A stretch of DNA of 32,122 nt from Phycisphaerales bacterium. Lineage in GTDB: Bacteria > Planctomycetota > Phycisphaerae > Phycisphaerales > SM1A02. A model generated the notes under the pieces. That model had not been told where the DNA came from and made no database searches. It saw only the letters and a program-made list of their open reading frames with translations. This document shows, one piece after another, positions 25,084 to 32,122 of this stretch (its first letter is position 1; each line of letters starts with the position of its first letter). The stretch lies in NCBI GenBank assembly GCA_028823105.1, contig JAPKCC010000033.1:1-32122 (forward strand). The letters run 5' to 3'. Made by a program: the position numbers and the translations under genes.

Positions 25084-25890
25084 ATGGATCAAGAAGAGCG
25101 ACACGAGAGAACTCAGGAACCGGGTCCCAACGACGTGTCGATCGTGATGGCGGTCAAGGACAACCTCGAATGGACCCGCAAGGGCATCGAGTCCATCCGG
25201 GCGAACACCGACCATCGGTTCGAATTGATCACGGTCGACAACGGATCCCAGCCGGAAATGACCGAGTACCTCGCCGAAGCCTCTGACGTCTTCATCCGAA
25301 ACGACGAAAACCTCGGGTGTTCCGCGGCTTGGAACCAGGGAATCCGCGCCTCCAGCATGCCTCTGGTGTGCATCGTGAACAACGACATCGAGGTCCCCTC
25401 CGGCTGGTTGGGACGTCTGGTCGACTTCCTTCGCGACAATGACTTCCTCATGGTCTCGCCATCCATTCGCGAGGGCCCCTTCGACTACGACCTCGACGCC
25501 TACAACGCTGAATTCTCGGAACGACTGGGCCATCGGATGTTTCCCTCGGAGATGCGAGGGATCGCCATGCTGTCCCGCCGTGACCTGTTTGATGAGATCG
25601 GTTTGTACGACGAGTCGTACAAGGTCGGCGGATACGAGGACGAGGACATGTTCATGACGATTCGAAGCGTCGGCGGCGATGTCGCCACGACCAGTTCGGT
25701 CCTGCTTCATCACTACGGAAGCAAGACGCTAAATGCAGAGAAGCAGTCCAACGCATTTGACTTCAGCGCCGCCAATCGCGCCCACTTCATGCAGAAGTGG
25801 CGTCGCCGCTACTTCTGGCGAAAATTCCATCGGACGCGGATAAAATGGCGACGGGCTTCGATCAGGCGTCGCTTCGATGCGACCTACTGA
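25084..25890 (+). CDS. Family 2 glycosyltransferase
   Basis: A 268-residue inverting GT-A glycosyltransferase of the GT2 family that transfers a sugar from a nucleotide-sugar. Visible are the first strand SIVMAVKDNLEWT (19-31), FELITVDNGSQPEM (47-59, nucleotide-contacting D52), NLGCSAAWNQGIRAS (76-90) and the metal-binding NND (99-101) in CIVNNDIEVPSGWL. A C-terminal catalytic portion GGYEDEDMFMTIRSVGG follows, with EDED as the acceptor-side acidic motif. The last 40 residues are strongly basic (WRRRYFWRKFHRTRIKWRR), which suggests membrane or phosphate contact. Sugar and acceptor unknown; cell-envelope polysaccharide is the usual role. The ATG at 25084 has no clear ribosome site. Confidence 0.85.
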   Translation: MDQEERHERTQEPGPNDVSIVMAVKDNLEWTRKGIESIRANTDHRFELITVDNGSQPEMTEYLAEASDVFIRNDENLGCSAAWNQGIRASSMPLVCIVNNDIEVPSGWLGRLVDFLRDNDFLMVSPSIREGPFDYDLDAYNAEFSERLGHRMFPSEMRGIAMLSRRDLFDEIGLYDESYKVGGYEDEDMFMTIRSVGGDVATTSSVLLHHYGSKTLNAEKQSNAFDFSAANRAHFMQKWRRRYFWRKFHRTRIKWRRASIRRRFDATY

Positions 25891-25929
25891 TCTCGATCGC
25901 CCCATGATCTCTGCGGAATCGAAACGCTC

Positions 25930-25974
25930 AAATCAAAAAGACCACGAGCCGGATCTTGAGGAAGATCCGGCTCG
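25930..25974 (-). terminator. Intrinsic terminator of the rpsL-rpsG unit
   Basis: A perfect 13-bp inverted repeat, CGAGCCGGATCTT (25945-25957) and AAGATCCGGCTCG (25962-25974), has a four-base loop. On the minus strand TGGTCTTTTTGATTT follows. It lies 25 bp after the rpsG stop. It may also stop transcripts arriving from the convergent glycosyltransferase gene, though the plus side lacks a T-tract. Confidence 0.9.
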
Positions 25975-25999
25975 CGGCGTGTTCAGTTGAGTTGGAAGA

Positions 26000-26500
26000 T
26001 CAGCGATTTCGACCGAAGTGGGCGAACGCGCGGTTGGCTTCGGCCATGCGGTGCGTGTTCTCGCGGGTCGTGACCGACTTGCCTTCGTTGTGAGCGGCGT
26101 CCCAGAGTTCCTTGGCAAGCCGCAGGTGAATGGGCTTGCCACGTTCCTCGCGGGCCGAGATGATGATCCAACGGAAGGTCAGTGACTGCTGGCGACGCCG
26201 GTTGAGCTGCATCGGCACCTGGTAGTTCGCACCACCGACCCGCTTCGAACGAACCTCGACCTGCGGCCGGACGTTGTCCAGCGCGAGATGGAAGACCTCG
26301 ATGGCAGTTTCGGGGAGGTCCGGCGCCTTGCCGTCGTCGAGACGTTTCTGGATTTCGTCGAACGCGTTGTACACCACGCGGATCGCGGTGGACTTGTTGC
26401 CACCGTGCATCATGCAGTTGATGAAGCGAGAGAGCACGAGATCTCCGTAACGGGGATCCGGCTTCAGCTGAGCGTCTGACTTGGTGATTCGACCTGACAT
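26000..26500 (-). CDS. rpsG: 30S ribosomal protein S7
   Basis: S7 is a primary 16S rRNA binding protein that organises the head of the 30S subunit. The 166-residue protein carries PDPRYGDLVLSRFINCMMHGGNKSTA near the start and then the NVRPQVEVRSKRVGGANYQVPMQ signature. It ends in the AREERGKPIHLRLAKELWDAAHNEG and KSVTTRENTHRMAEANRAFAHF segments. It is a few residues longer than E. coli S7. The ATG at 26500 is fixed by a strong GGAAGGAG ribosome site; upstream in-frame starts would lack one. It follows rpsL after 206 bp with no gene between and is followed by a terminator. fusA and tuf, the usual next genes of the str operon, are absent. S7 often represses its own operon by binding mRNA, but no such site could be assigned here. 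Confidence 0.97.
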   Translation of the reverse strand: MSGRITKSDAQLKPDPRYGDLVLSRFINCMMHGGNKSTAIRVVYNAFDEIQKRLDDGKAPDLPETAIEVFHLALDNVRPQVEVRSKRVGGANYQVPMQLNRRRQQSLTFRWIIISAREERGKPIHLRLAKELWDAAHNEGKSVTTRENTHRMAEANRAFAHFGRNR

Positions 26501-26706
26501 TGATTGGACTCCTTCCGGCTCGTCCGCTCCGATCCCTCTCATTCGAGGGTTCGAAACCTTCGTTCATCGCAACCTGGGACTTGGTGATTCCCGGGGTCTC
26601 GGGGGTCGCGATTACTTGCCGAAAACTTGTTGTTGATCCGTCGTTCGCGGCGACCTTCGCTGCGATCCGTCGAATACGGGGGGTGGGACCGGACGGCCCC
26701 GTTGAT

Positions 26707-27081
26707 TCACTTCTTGCCGCGCTTCACGCCGTACTTCGATCGACCTTGCTGGCGTCCATCGACGCCAAGGCAGTCGAGGGATCCGCGGACGACGTGATAC
26801 CGGACACCGGGAAGGTCACGGACTCGACCACCACGCACGAGCACGATGGAATGTTCCTGGAGGTTATGTCCTTCGCCCCCGATGTATGCCGTGACTTCCT
26901 TGCCGTTCGAGAGTCGAACACGAGCCACCTTGCGAAGCGCCGAGTTGGGCTTCTTGGGAGTGACGGTTCGGACCTGAAGACACACACCGCGTCGCTGAGG
27001 ACAGGCGTCAAGGTCCCTGACCTTCGATTTGGCGGGCTGGTGGCGACGGGGTTTGCGGACGAGCTGGTTAATAGTCGGCAT
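26707..27081 (-). CDS. rpsL: 30S ribosomal protein S12
   Basis: S12 lies at the decoding centre and controls translational accuracy. The 124-residue protein aligns end to end with the family: [97 protein letters not shown]. The wild-type Lys in [11 protein letters not shown] and the Asp of RDLPGVRYH (methylthiolation site in E. coli) are retained, so no classical streptomycin-resistance change is visible. The ATG at 27081 has only a weak AGAGAC upstream. It begins a short rpsL-rpsG unit from a predicted promoter just upstream. Confidence 0.98.
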   Translation of the reverse strand: MPTINQLVRKPRRHQPAKSKVRDLDACPQRRGVCLQVRTVTPKKPNSALRKVARVRLSNGKEVTAYIGGEGHNLQEHSIVLVRGGRVRDLPGVRYHVVRGSLDCLGVDGRQQGRSKYGVKRGKK

Positions 27082-27139
27082 GCGGGGTCTCTGTCGGTCG
27101 ATCGATCACGAGGCTCGGAAAATGAGCAGCGAGCCGAGA

Positions 27140-27168
27140 AGGATACCGAGACCCTGCCGAGAGGGCAA
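27140..27168 (-). promoter_or_regulatory. Candidate sigma-70-type promoter for rpsL-rpsG
   Basis: On the minus strand TTGCCC (27163-27168) stands exactly 17 bases before TATCCT (27140-27145). Each box matches consensus at four of six positions and the spacing is ideal. Transcription would begin about 50 bases before the rpsL ATG, in the 140-bp gap after rnhA. Confidence 0.45.
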
Positions 27169-27221
27169 GGCTGAAGCCCCCCCGAACGCCCGGGGTCATT
27201 CGAGGCCGAAAACCTATGCTT

Positions 27222-27698
27222 CTAGGCCACCGTCCCGCCCACGCTGCGGATTCCGTCCTTGACAAGTTCGTCACATCGCTCATTGCCCAGATGCCCCGTA
27301 TGCCCACGCACCCACGTGAAAGTAAGGTCGATCTCCTGGGAGAGCGCATCCATTTCTTTCCAGAGATCAACGTTGAGCACCGGTTTGGCGGGTTTTCCAG
27401 CCTTCATCCAGCCTCGTTTCTTCCATCCCGGCATCCATTCCTGGAGCCCCTGAAGCACGTACTTACTGTCTGCGATGAGTTCCAAGCCGGGCTTGACCCC
27501 GCCAGAAACCGCCAACGCGGCCTCAAAACCGCGAATTACCGCCGTCATCTCCATCCGATTATTGGTGGAATTGGCCTCTCCCCCGAATCGTTCGCTCATC
27601 TGGCCGTCCCCCGACGCCAGAATGAAGGCCCAACCTCCGTGCCCTGGGTTCGGCGACGCACCACCATCTGTGAACAGCTTGAAAGTGGGTTTTGACAT
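27222..27698 (-). CDS. rnhA: Ribonuclease HI
   Basis: RNase HI cuts the RNA strand of RNA-DNA hybrids, removing R-loops and primers. The 158-residue protein has the full metal-binding set: Asp11 in FTDGGASPNPG, Glu50 in NRMEMTAVI, Asp77 in IADSKYV and Asp143 in NERCDEL. The active-site-loop His133 lies in WVRGHTGHLGN, and the basic handle region is WMPGWKKRGWMKAGKPAKPVLNVDLW. Length is normal. The ATG at 27698 has GGAGAG close upstream; an in-frame start at 27740 would add an unlikely leader. It lies upstream of rpsL on the same strand and is divergent from rpmF. Confidence 0.96.
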   Translation of the reverse strand: MSKPTFKLFTDGGASPNPGHGGWAFILASGDGQMSERFGGEANSTNNRMEMTAVIRGFEAALAVSGGVKPGLELIADSKYVLQGLQEWMPGWKKRGWMKAGKPAKPVLNVDLWKEMDALSQEIDLTFTWVRGHTGHLGNERCDELVKDGIRSVGGTVA

Positions 27699-27845
27699 GA
27701 ACTCTCCGGTTCCGAGACACACGAATCCTTGACACCCCATCGGGCTCGACGTACCTTACCCAATTCTCGCTTTCAGACCGCTTTGCAGTAACGAGAAGCC
27801 CGATTTTGCATGTCAGCATGATCGAGCCCCTCAGGAAACTCGCCG

Positions 27846-28034
27846 ATGTCCATCCCAGCATTCAGACAATCCCCCGGTCGTACCCGTCGTCGTCGCGCCC
27901 ATGATGCGATTGAGCCGACCCACACTGTCCTTTGTGCGAATTGCGGCGCCGCCAAGCGGCCGCACCATGCGTGCCGAGAGTGCGGCTACGTTCGTCCCGG
28001 CCTTCAGGTCAAGGCCACCAAGCCGTCGTCCTGA
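27846..28034 (+). CDS. rpmF: 50S ribosomal protein L32 (zinc-binding form)
   Basis: A 62-residue small ribosomal protein. The four-Cys zinc site C30-x2-C33 and C43-x2-C46 within CANCGAAKRPHHACRECGY is the L32 hallmark. The basic start (SPGRTRRRRAHD) takes the place of the usual KRKTSKSRRDKRR. Its place directly before plsX is the conserved rpmF-plsX-fabH order and supports the call. It departs from the common N-terminal sequence (MAVPKRKTS is MSIPAFRQS here) and has about six extra C-terminal residues. AGGA is placed about eight bases before the ATG. L32-linked transcription couples ribosome and lipid synthesis in other bacteria. Confidence 0.9.
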   Translation: MSIPAFRQSPGRTRRRRAHDAIEPTHTVLCANCGAAKRPHHACRECGYVRPGLQVKATKPSS

Positions 28035-28091
28035 CCGAATCCGGACGCCTCCTCCACTTCCTCTAACGTTCGGAACGGATACGCTGCTCCT

Positions 28092-29141
28092 ATGCGGATA
28101 GGCGTCGATGTGACGGGCGGTGACAACGCCCCCCACGAAATTCTCAAGGGTTGCTTCGAGGCGCTTGATCGCCTCGAACCCACCGACCGACTCGTGCTCG
28201 CCGGCGATGAGGCGGCGATCAGTGAAGCGCTGGTCGAGCGTGGCGTCAACGACGATCGAATCGAGATCCTCCCCTGCGAGGAAACCATCGGCATGAACGA
28301 ATCGCCGGTGGAAGCGGTTCGAACCAAACGAAAAAGCGCGATCGCCCTTCTTTCGAGATTGGGCGGACCCAAAGGTGGAGACGATCGTCTCGACTGCTGG
28401 CTCTCTGCAGGTAACACCGGTGCCTGCGTCACCGCTGCGCAGATGAACATGCGACGGCTTCGCAATGTGCATCGACCAGGCATCGCCGTGACGGTTCCGA
28501 CCTTCAGCGGGCCGATCGTCCTTCTCGACGTCGGCGCCAACATCGAGCCGAAGCCCCACCACCTCGCCCAGTACGGCGTGATGGGTTCCATCTACGCCCA
28601 GCGAATCCTCGGAATCGACTCCCCACGAGTTGGCCTGATGAACGTCGGCGGCGAGGAAGCCAAGGGCACCGCCGACCTCAAGTTTGCTCGGGACATGCTC
28701 CGCGATGCGGACGCGACCAATTTCATTGGCTACGTCGAGGGCCGTGGTGTCTTCGATGGCGAAGCCGACGTGGTTGTGACCGACGGAATCGTCGGAAACG
28801 TGATGATCAAACTGGCCGAAGGCCTGTCCGCCGGAATCTTCAAGGCGATCGCCAGCGAGGTGTTCGAGATTGATCCCGAACTCGCCATGCGGTTCGAACC
28901 CGTGGTCAAGAGCCTCTACCGCAAGCATGACTACCACGAATACGGCGGCGCTCCGCTGCTCGGGGTCAACGGGGTCTGCATGATCGTGCACGGCTCGGCG
29001 GTCGGCCGAACCATCACCAACGCCATTCTTCGAGGCCGAGAATTCGTGCTGAGCGGGGTCAACGAAGCGATCACCGAGGCGCTCGCAACCGTGGGCCAGG
29101 CACCGATCCGCCACGATTCCGGGAAAGAAATCGAGACATGA
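28092..29141 (+). CDS. plsX: Phosphate acyltransferase PlsX
   Basis: PlsX makes acyl-phosphate from acyl-ACP and phosphate, the first step of the PlsX/PlsY route to phosphatidic acid. The 349-residue protein has MRIGVDVTGGDNAPHEILKG (usual MGGD is TGGD here), SAGNTGACVTAAQ, LLDVGANIEPKPHHLAQYGVMGS, VGLMNVGGEEAKGT, EGRGVFDGEADVVVTDGIVGNVMIKLAEG, and the C-terminal YGGAPLLGVNGVCMIVHGSA. These cover the whole family. It starts 58 bp after rpmF and its stop overlaps the fabH ATG (ATGA), so translation is coupled. Confidence 0.97.
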   Translation: MRIGVDVTGGDNAPHEILKGCFEALDRLEPTDRLVLAGDEAAISEALVERGVNDDRIEILPCEETIGMNESPVEAVRTKRKSAIALLSRLGGPKGGDDRLDCWLSAGNTGACVTAAQMNMRRLRNVHRPGIAVTVPTFSGPIVLLDVGANIEPKPHHLAQYGVMGSIYAQRILGIDSPRVGLMNVGGEEAKGTADLKFARDMLRDADATNFIGYVEGRGVFDGEADVVVTDGIVGNVMIKLAEGLSAGIFKAIASEVFEIDPELAMRFEPVVKSLYRKHDYHEYGGAPLLGVNGVCMIVHGSAVGRTITNAILRGREFVLSGVNEAITEALATVGQAPIRHDSGKEIET

Positions 29142-30154
29142 ATCATGCCGCCCTGACCGCGGGATTCGCCCGCGGCGTCCGAATCGCGGGAACTGGCTCG
29201 GCGGTACCCGACGGAATTCTGACCAACGAAGATCTCGCTCGCATGGTGGATACCAGCGACGAGTGGATCCAACAACGAACCGGAATCAAGGAACGTCGGA
29301 TCTGCGACAAACCTCGAGAGGGAACGCTGACCCTCTCCCGGCTCGCGGTCCAACGAGCGCTGGAGGACGCCGGAGTCGACGGCTCCAGTCTCGACCTCGT
29401 CATCGTCGCTTCGGTGACCGGCGAAATGTCTTGCCCGTCCCTCGCCTGCCGAATCGCCGGCGAGATCGGCGCCACGCCCGCAGGTGCCTTCGACGTTGTG
29501 GCCGCGTGCAGCGGCTTCGTCTACGCCATGAATCTTGCGGACAGCCTGATCAGGGTCGGACGCGCCGACCGGATCGCGATCGTGGGCTGCGACTGCATGA
29601 GTTCGATCATCGATTACGACGATCGTTCGGTGTCGATCCTGTTCGGGGATGCTGCGGGATCGGCGATCCTCGAGGCAGATGACGATCCCACCAAGGGCTC
29701 GATCTACCAGACCATGGAAGCCGACGGCAGCGGCTGGAAGGCGCTCTATATTCCGCGAAGGGAATATGAGGTTGCCCCCGGTGATGAAGACAACCCCATC
29801 AAACTCGGCTGCCTGCGAATGAACGGCCGCGAGGTCTACAAGTTTGCGGTCACCCGCTTCCAGAGGGCGATCAAGGACGCGCTCGAGAAGTCCGGCCTCG
29901 CTCCCGACGAGGTCGGCGCGTACATCTGTCACCAGTCCAACGCCCGAATCATCGAGAGTGCCGTCGAGAAGCTCGGACTCCCCAGCGAAAAAGTCTTCGT
30001 AAACATCGACAAGTTCGGAAACAGCTCCGCCGGATCCGTCGGACTGTGCCTCGACCAGATGCGAAAATCCGGTCGAATCGACGAAACGAAACCCACCATG
30101 CTGGTCGCCTTCGGCGGCGGCATGACCTGGGCGAGTTCGGTCTGGCGACACTGA
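29138..30154 (+). CDS. fabH: Beta-ketoacyl-ACP synthase III
   Basis: FabH joins acetyl-CoA to malonyl-ACP to begin each fatty acid. The 338-residue thiolase-fold enzyme carries the Cys-His-Asn triad: Cys124 in AACSGFVYAM, His265 in ICHQSNARII and Asn295 in KFGNSSAGSV. It also has SDEWIQQRTGIKERR near the start, FGDAAGSAIL and the terminal FGGGMTWASSVWR. Length is a little over the usual 317 because of an insert around 205-220 (IPRREYEVAPGDEDNP). It is translationally coupled to plsX and followed after 156 bp by fabD. That gap holds no gene that I can support. Confidence 0.97.
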   Translation: MNHAALTAGFARGVRIAGTGSAVPDGILTNEDLARMVDTSDEWIQQRTGIKERRICDKPREGTLTLSRLAVQRALEDAGVDGSSLDLVIVASVTGEMSCPSLACRIAGEIGATPAGAFDVVAACSGFVYAMNLADSLIRVGRADRIAIVGCDCMSSIIDYDDRSVSILFGDAAGSAILEADDDPTKGSIYQTMEADGSGWKALYIPRREYEVAPGDEDNPIKLGCLRMNGREVYKFAVTRFQRAIKDALEKSGLAPDEVGAYICHQSNARIIESAVEKLGLPSEKVFVNIDKFGNSSAGSVGLCLDQMRKSGRIDETKPTMLVAFGGGMTWASSVWRH

Positions 30155-30310
30155 CCCACCGCCGGCCTCGGCCCTTTGGTCAGACCAGGCAGGATCGATC
30201 GCGAGCGACGGGTACGAGAACTTGCGGGTCGATCTGGACTTGAACAGCCGATGTCTCTCTTGAATCACCGTGACCGTTGATTCTGGCAAAGACCAATGGA
30301 GATCTCCGTC

Positions 30311-31288
30311 ATGCACAAGCCGAACGTCGTCCTGCTCTGTCCCGGACAAGGCGCTCAGATCGTCGGCATGGGCCGAGGGTGGATGGAAGCCCATCCCGCC
30401 GCCGCCCAGACCTTTGCCGCCGCGGATGAAGTCGTCGATCTCGGCGGCATCGGAACGCTGACGAATCTCTGCTTCGATGGGCCGGCCGATTCCTTGAATC
30501 GGACCGATGTCAGCCAGCCCGCCCTCTTCACGGCTGCAGTCGCCAGTTATCAAGGTCTCCTCGATCGCTGGGGTGGTGCCGACCTCTTCGCCACCCTTGG
30601 ACTTTCGCTCGGCGAGTACACCGCCCTGCATCTGGCGGGCGCCTTCGGATTTCGGGACGGCCTGAAGCTTGTCGCGACCCGCGGACGCCTCATGCAGGAC
30701 GCCGCGGAGGCCTCGGACGGTGGCATGGTCGCCCTCATCGGGGCGGACGAAGACCAAGCCAACGAGGTCTGTGACGCCGCCCGAGGCGACGATGTGCTGG
30801 TCCCCGCGAATTTCAATGCCACCGGCCAAATCGTGATTTCCGGGTCCAGATCCGCCTGTGAGCGGGCCGTGACGGCCGCCGGCGAAATGCGACTTCGCGC
30901 GACGTCCCTGGCCGTTGCCGGAGCCTTCCACAGCCCCTTAATGGCCCCTGCGGCCGAAGGAATGGCGAAAGCGCTCGAGGAAGTGGACTTCCAACCGCTC
31001 TCCACGATCGTCTACTCAAATGTCACCGGAAAGCCCCATGATCCAGACAATTCGGAACTTCTCAAGACTCGATTGATCGAACAACTGACGACCCCGGTAC
31101 GATGGTCGTCGAACTGTTTGGATCTCGCCCACACGATCTCGGAGACTCCGGAGTCGGAACGGCCACAGATTCATGAACTCGCCCCCGGCAAGGTGCTCAA
31201 GGGGCTTTTCCGCCGAATCAACAAAACCGTGGAGGTCACGAGCCATGACCAACCGGATCTCTCGCCCAACCACTCGAATGTTTCGTGA
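30311..31288 (+). CDS. fabD: Malonyl-CoA:ACP transacylase
   Basis: FabD loads malonate from CoA to acyl carrier protein. The 325-residue protein begins VVLLCPGQGAQIVGMG with the family's GQGxQ oxyanion motif. The nucleophile Ser99 lies in TLGLSLGEYTAL, Arg124 of the malonate-carboxylate site in TRGRLMQ and the catalytic His207 in GAFHSPLM. The elbow is GLSLG, not the usual GHSLG. The ATG at 30311 has GGAG at good spacing; a start at 30296 without one is less likely. Its last 44 bp overlap the start of the lipoprotein gene. The usual next genes fabG and acpP are absent here. Confidence 0.95.
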   Translation: MHKPNVVLLCPGQGAQIVGMGRGWMEAHPAAAQTFAAADEVVDLGGIGTLTNLCFDGPADSLNRTDVSQPALFTAAVASYQGLLDRWGGADLFATLGLSLGEYTALHLAGAFGFRDGLKLVATRGRLMQDAAEASDGGMVALIGADEDQANEVCDAARGDDVLVPANFNATGQIVISGSRSACERAVTAAGEMRLRATSLAVAGAFHSPLMAPAAEGMAKALEEVDFQPLSTIVYSNVTGKPHDPDNSELLKTRLIEQLTTPVRWSSNCLDLAHTISETPESERPQIHELAPGKVLKGLFRRINKTVEVTSHDQPDLSPNHSNVS

Positions 31289-32075
31289 TCTCGCCGGCCT
31301 GACCACGCTGACCGCCGTGTCGCTTGGTCTCGTGGCCTGCGGCTCCGAGCCCGCACCGCCGCCAGCCGCCCCCGTGGCGAAGCGAGCGCCCGCACCGCCG
31401 CCGCCGCCGCCGGCACCGACGGTGACGCCGATCGCCGACTTGATGGCGACGTATGACATCGATCCGCGCGTCAACCTTTCCGAGGATCTGGCACCGGACA
31501 ACGACGAGGGACGGATCGCCGTCCTGAGGTTCTTCGACGCGTTCGCTCGCGGCGATTCTGGCCGACTCGATGGCATGCTCTCCGGCATGGACGCGCTTCT
31601 TCTCGAAGAGATGACCGCGTCCGGCGACTGGAAAGCCGCCACCTCCAACATCATTGGTATCGACGTCCGAACCGGGACTCACCCGGTCGTCGGCGATTGC
31701 GCCCTTGCGGTCTTCATGGTCGACAACCAGTTTGAACCGCAACTGTGGGCCTATGAGGTCACCGGTAATCCCGCGGCGGATGGCGCCGAGTTCGATGCAC
31801 AGCCCTCACCCCCGAACATGATGGATCGACTGAGCGGAAACGACTGGATCACCGCATGGTTCGACATCCTCGGCGAAGAGATGGCCAGGGCGACCGCGCC
31901 GGACGAGATCGTGGAGATTCCCACCCAGGACTTCACCGAAGAAGAGTCCGGCAGCAGTTCCATGGGATCACCAGCCGGTGGCCCCGGCGGTGGCGGCAAC
32001 GCTCCCGGGAAGCGAAAACGCCCCAAGGGTCCGAAGATCGACCCGAACCCGGGTTTCGCACCGAGTGGGAACTGA
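31245..32075 (+). CDS. Predicted lipoprotein of unknown function
   Basis: A 276-residue protein with a signal peptide and lipobox LVACGSEP, so it should be lipid-anchored. A Pro/Ala run (about 32-56) follows, then a compact domain (about 60-230) with IAVLRFFDAFARGDSGRLDGMLSGMDALLL, which is reminiscent of small SnoaL/NTF2-like or imported stress domains but is not decisive. The C-terminus is a Gly/Ser-rich, then Lys/Pro-rich tail (GGPGGGGNAPGKRKRPKGPK). The ATG at 31245 has GGAGG at ideal spacing, and lies inside the fabD coding region in another frame (44-bp overlap). It is probably translated from the fabD transcript. Function unknown. Confidence 0.78.
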   Translation: MTNRISRPTTRMFRDLAGLTTLTAVSLGLVACGSEPAPPPAAPVAKRAPAPPPPPPAPTVTPIADLMATYDIDPRVNLSEDLAPDNDEGRIAVLRFFDAFARGDSGRLDGMLSGMDALLLEEMTASGDWKAATSNIIGIDVRTGTHPVVGDCALAVFMVDNQFEPQLWAYEVTGNPAADGAEFDAQPSPPNMMDRLSGNDWITAWFDILGEEMARATAPDEIVEIPTQDFTEEESGSSSMGSPAGGPGGGGNAPGKRKRPKGPKIDPNPGFAPSGN

Positions 32076-32122
32076 GCGACCTCAGCCGCTGAAAACTGAC
32101 CGATAGACCGAAACGCGACCTC

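Noticed and set aside
27180-27195. A 5-bp G+C hairpin after rnhA (CCCCG/CGGGG).
   Set aside because: Short stem in a run of C/G with no T-tract. Not enough for a terminator call.
27831-29114. A 427-codon minus-strand open frame facing rpmF and plsX.
   Set aside because: It is antisense to two clear genes in a conserved cluster.
28931-30931. A 666-codon minus-strand open frame facing fabH and part of fabD.
   Set aside because: It crosses two well-supported genes and the gap between them and reads as low-complexity Gly/Asp/Arg sequence without any family motif.
1-32122. tRNA, rRNA, CRISPR, transposase, integrase, toxin-antitoxin, restriction or phage-defence genes.
   Set aside because: Searched by eye for conserved tRNA arms, regular repeats, transposase or nuclease motifs and defence-type gene clusters. 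None was seen; the window is ordinary core genome.

Overview
The window is a G+C-rich bacterial chromosome segment. It is almost fully coding, with short intergenic gaps and both strands used in small blocks. It holds 32 supported protein genes. No rRNA, tRNA, CRISPR array, insertion sequence, integrase or phage gene was seen. The content is core metabolism. Gene content, a Ni-type superoxide dismutase, an exported beta-barrel with a C-terminal Trp, a lipobox protein and many short operons of unusual partners suggest a Gram-negative, aerobic, free-living bacterium. My best guess is a Planctomycetota member of the Phycisphaerae type, probably marine. That placement is inference from style and not from any marker comparison.

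Layout, left to right. (1) 71-900, minus: atpZ/atpI-like genes that would lead into an F0F1-ATP synthase operon off the left edge. (2) 994-1551: a lone nuoI. (3) 1764-4691, minus: trkA-trkH potassium uptake. (4) nadA (minus) and ispE (plus) start divergently 41 bp apart. (5) 7113-10474, plus: an M3 metallopeptidase, a strong intrinsic terminator, then an aromatic-L-amino-acid-decarboxylase-like PLP enzyme. (6) 10517-12387, minus: an outer-membrane barrel gene overlapping a calcineurin-type phosphoesterase gene. (7) An ArfB-type ribosome rescue factor, purM (minus), sucD and an exported SGNH-type protein. (8) 16476-21606, minus: glpK-glpD plus a large exported protein of unknown function, apparently one transcript. 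(9) 21902-24401, minus: a DinB-fold protein, a ThiF/MoeB-type E1 enzyme and sodN; hairpins separate these genes. (10) An unknown gene and a GT2 glycosyltransferase (plus). (11) 26000-27698, minus: rnhA, then rpsL-rpsG with a recognisable promoter and terminator. (12) 27846-32075, plus: rpmF-plsX-fabH-fabD-lipoprotein, the classic ribosomal L32/fatty-acid initiation cluster.

Several blocks fit together functionally. GlpK and GlpD take glycerol to dihydroxyacetone phosphate. PlsX, FabH and FabD start fatty acid and phospholipid synthesis. TrkA and TrkH form one K+ transporter. NuoI and the ATP synthase accessory genes belong to respiration.

I did not find a clear undescribed multi-gene system. 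The points most worth a second look are: the Ni-superoxide dismutase with a long hydrophobic leader and no visible maturation protease next to it; the uncharacterised exported protein translationally linked to glpK-glpD; the ThiF-like enzyme with an unassigned C-terminal domain; the aromatic decarboxylase with a hairpin leader; and FabD with an altered nucleophile elbow.
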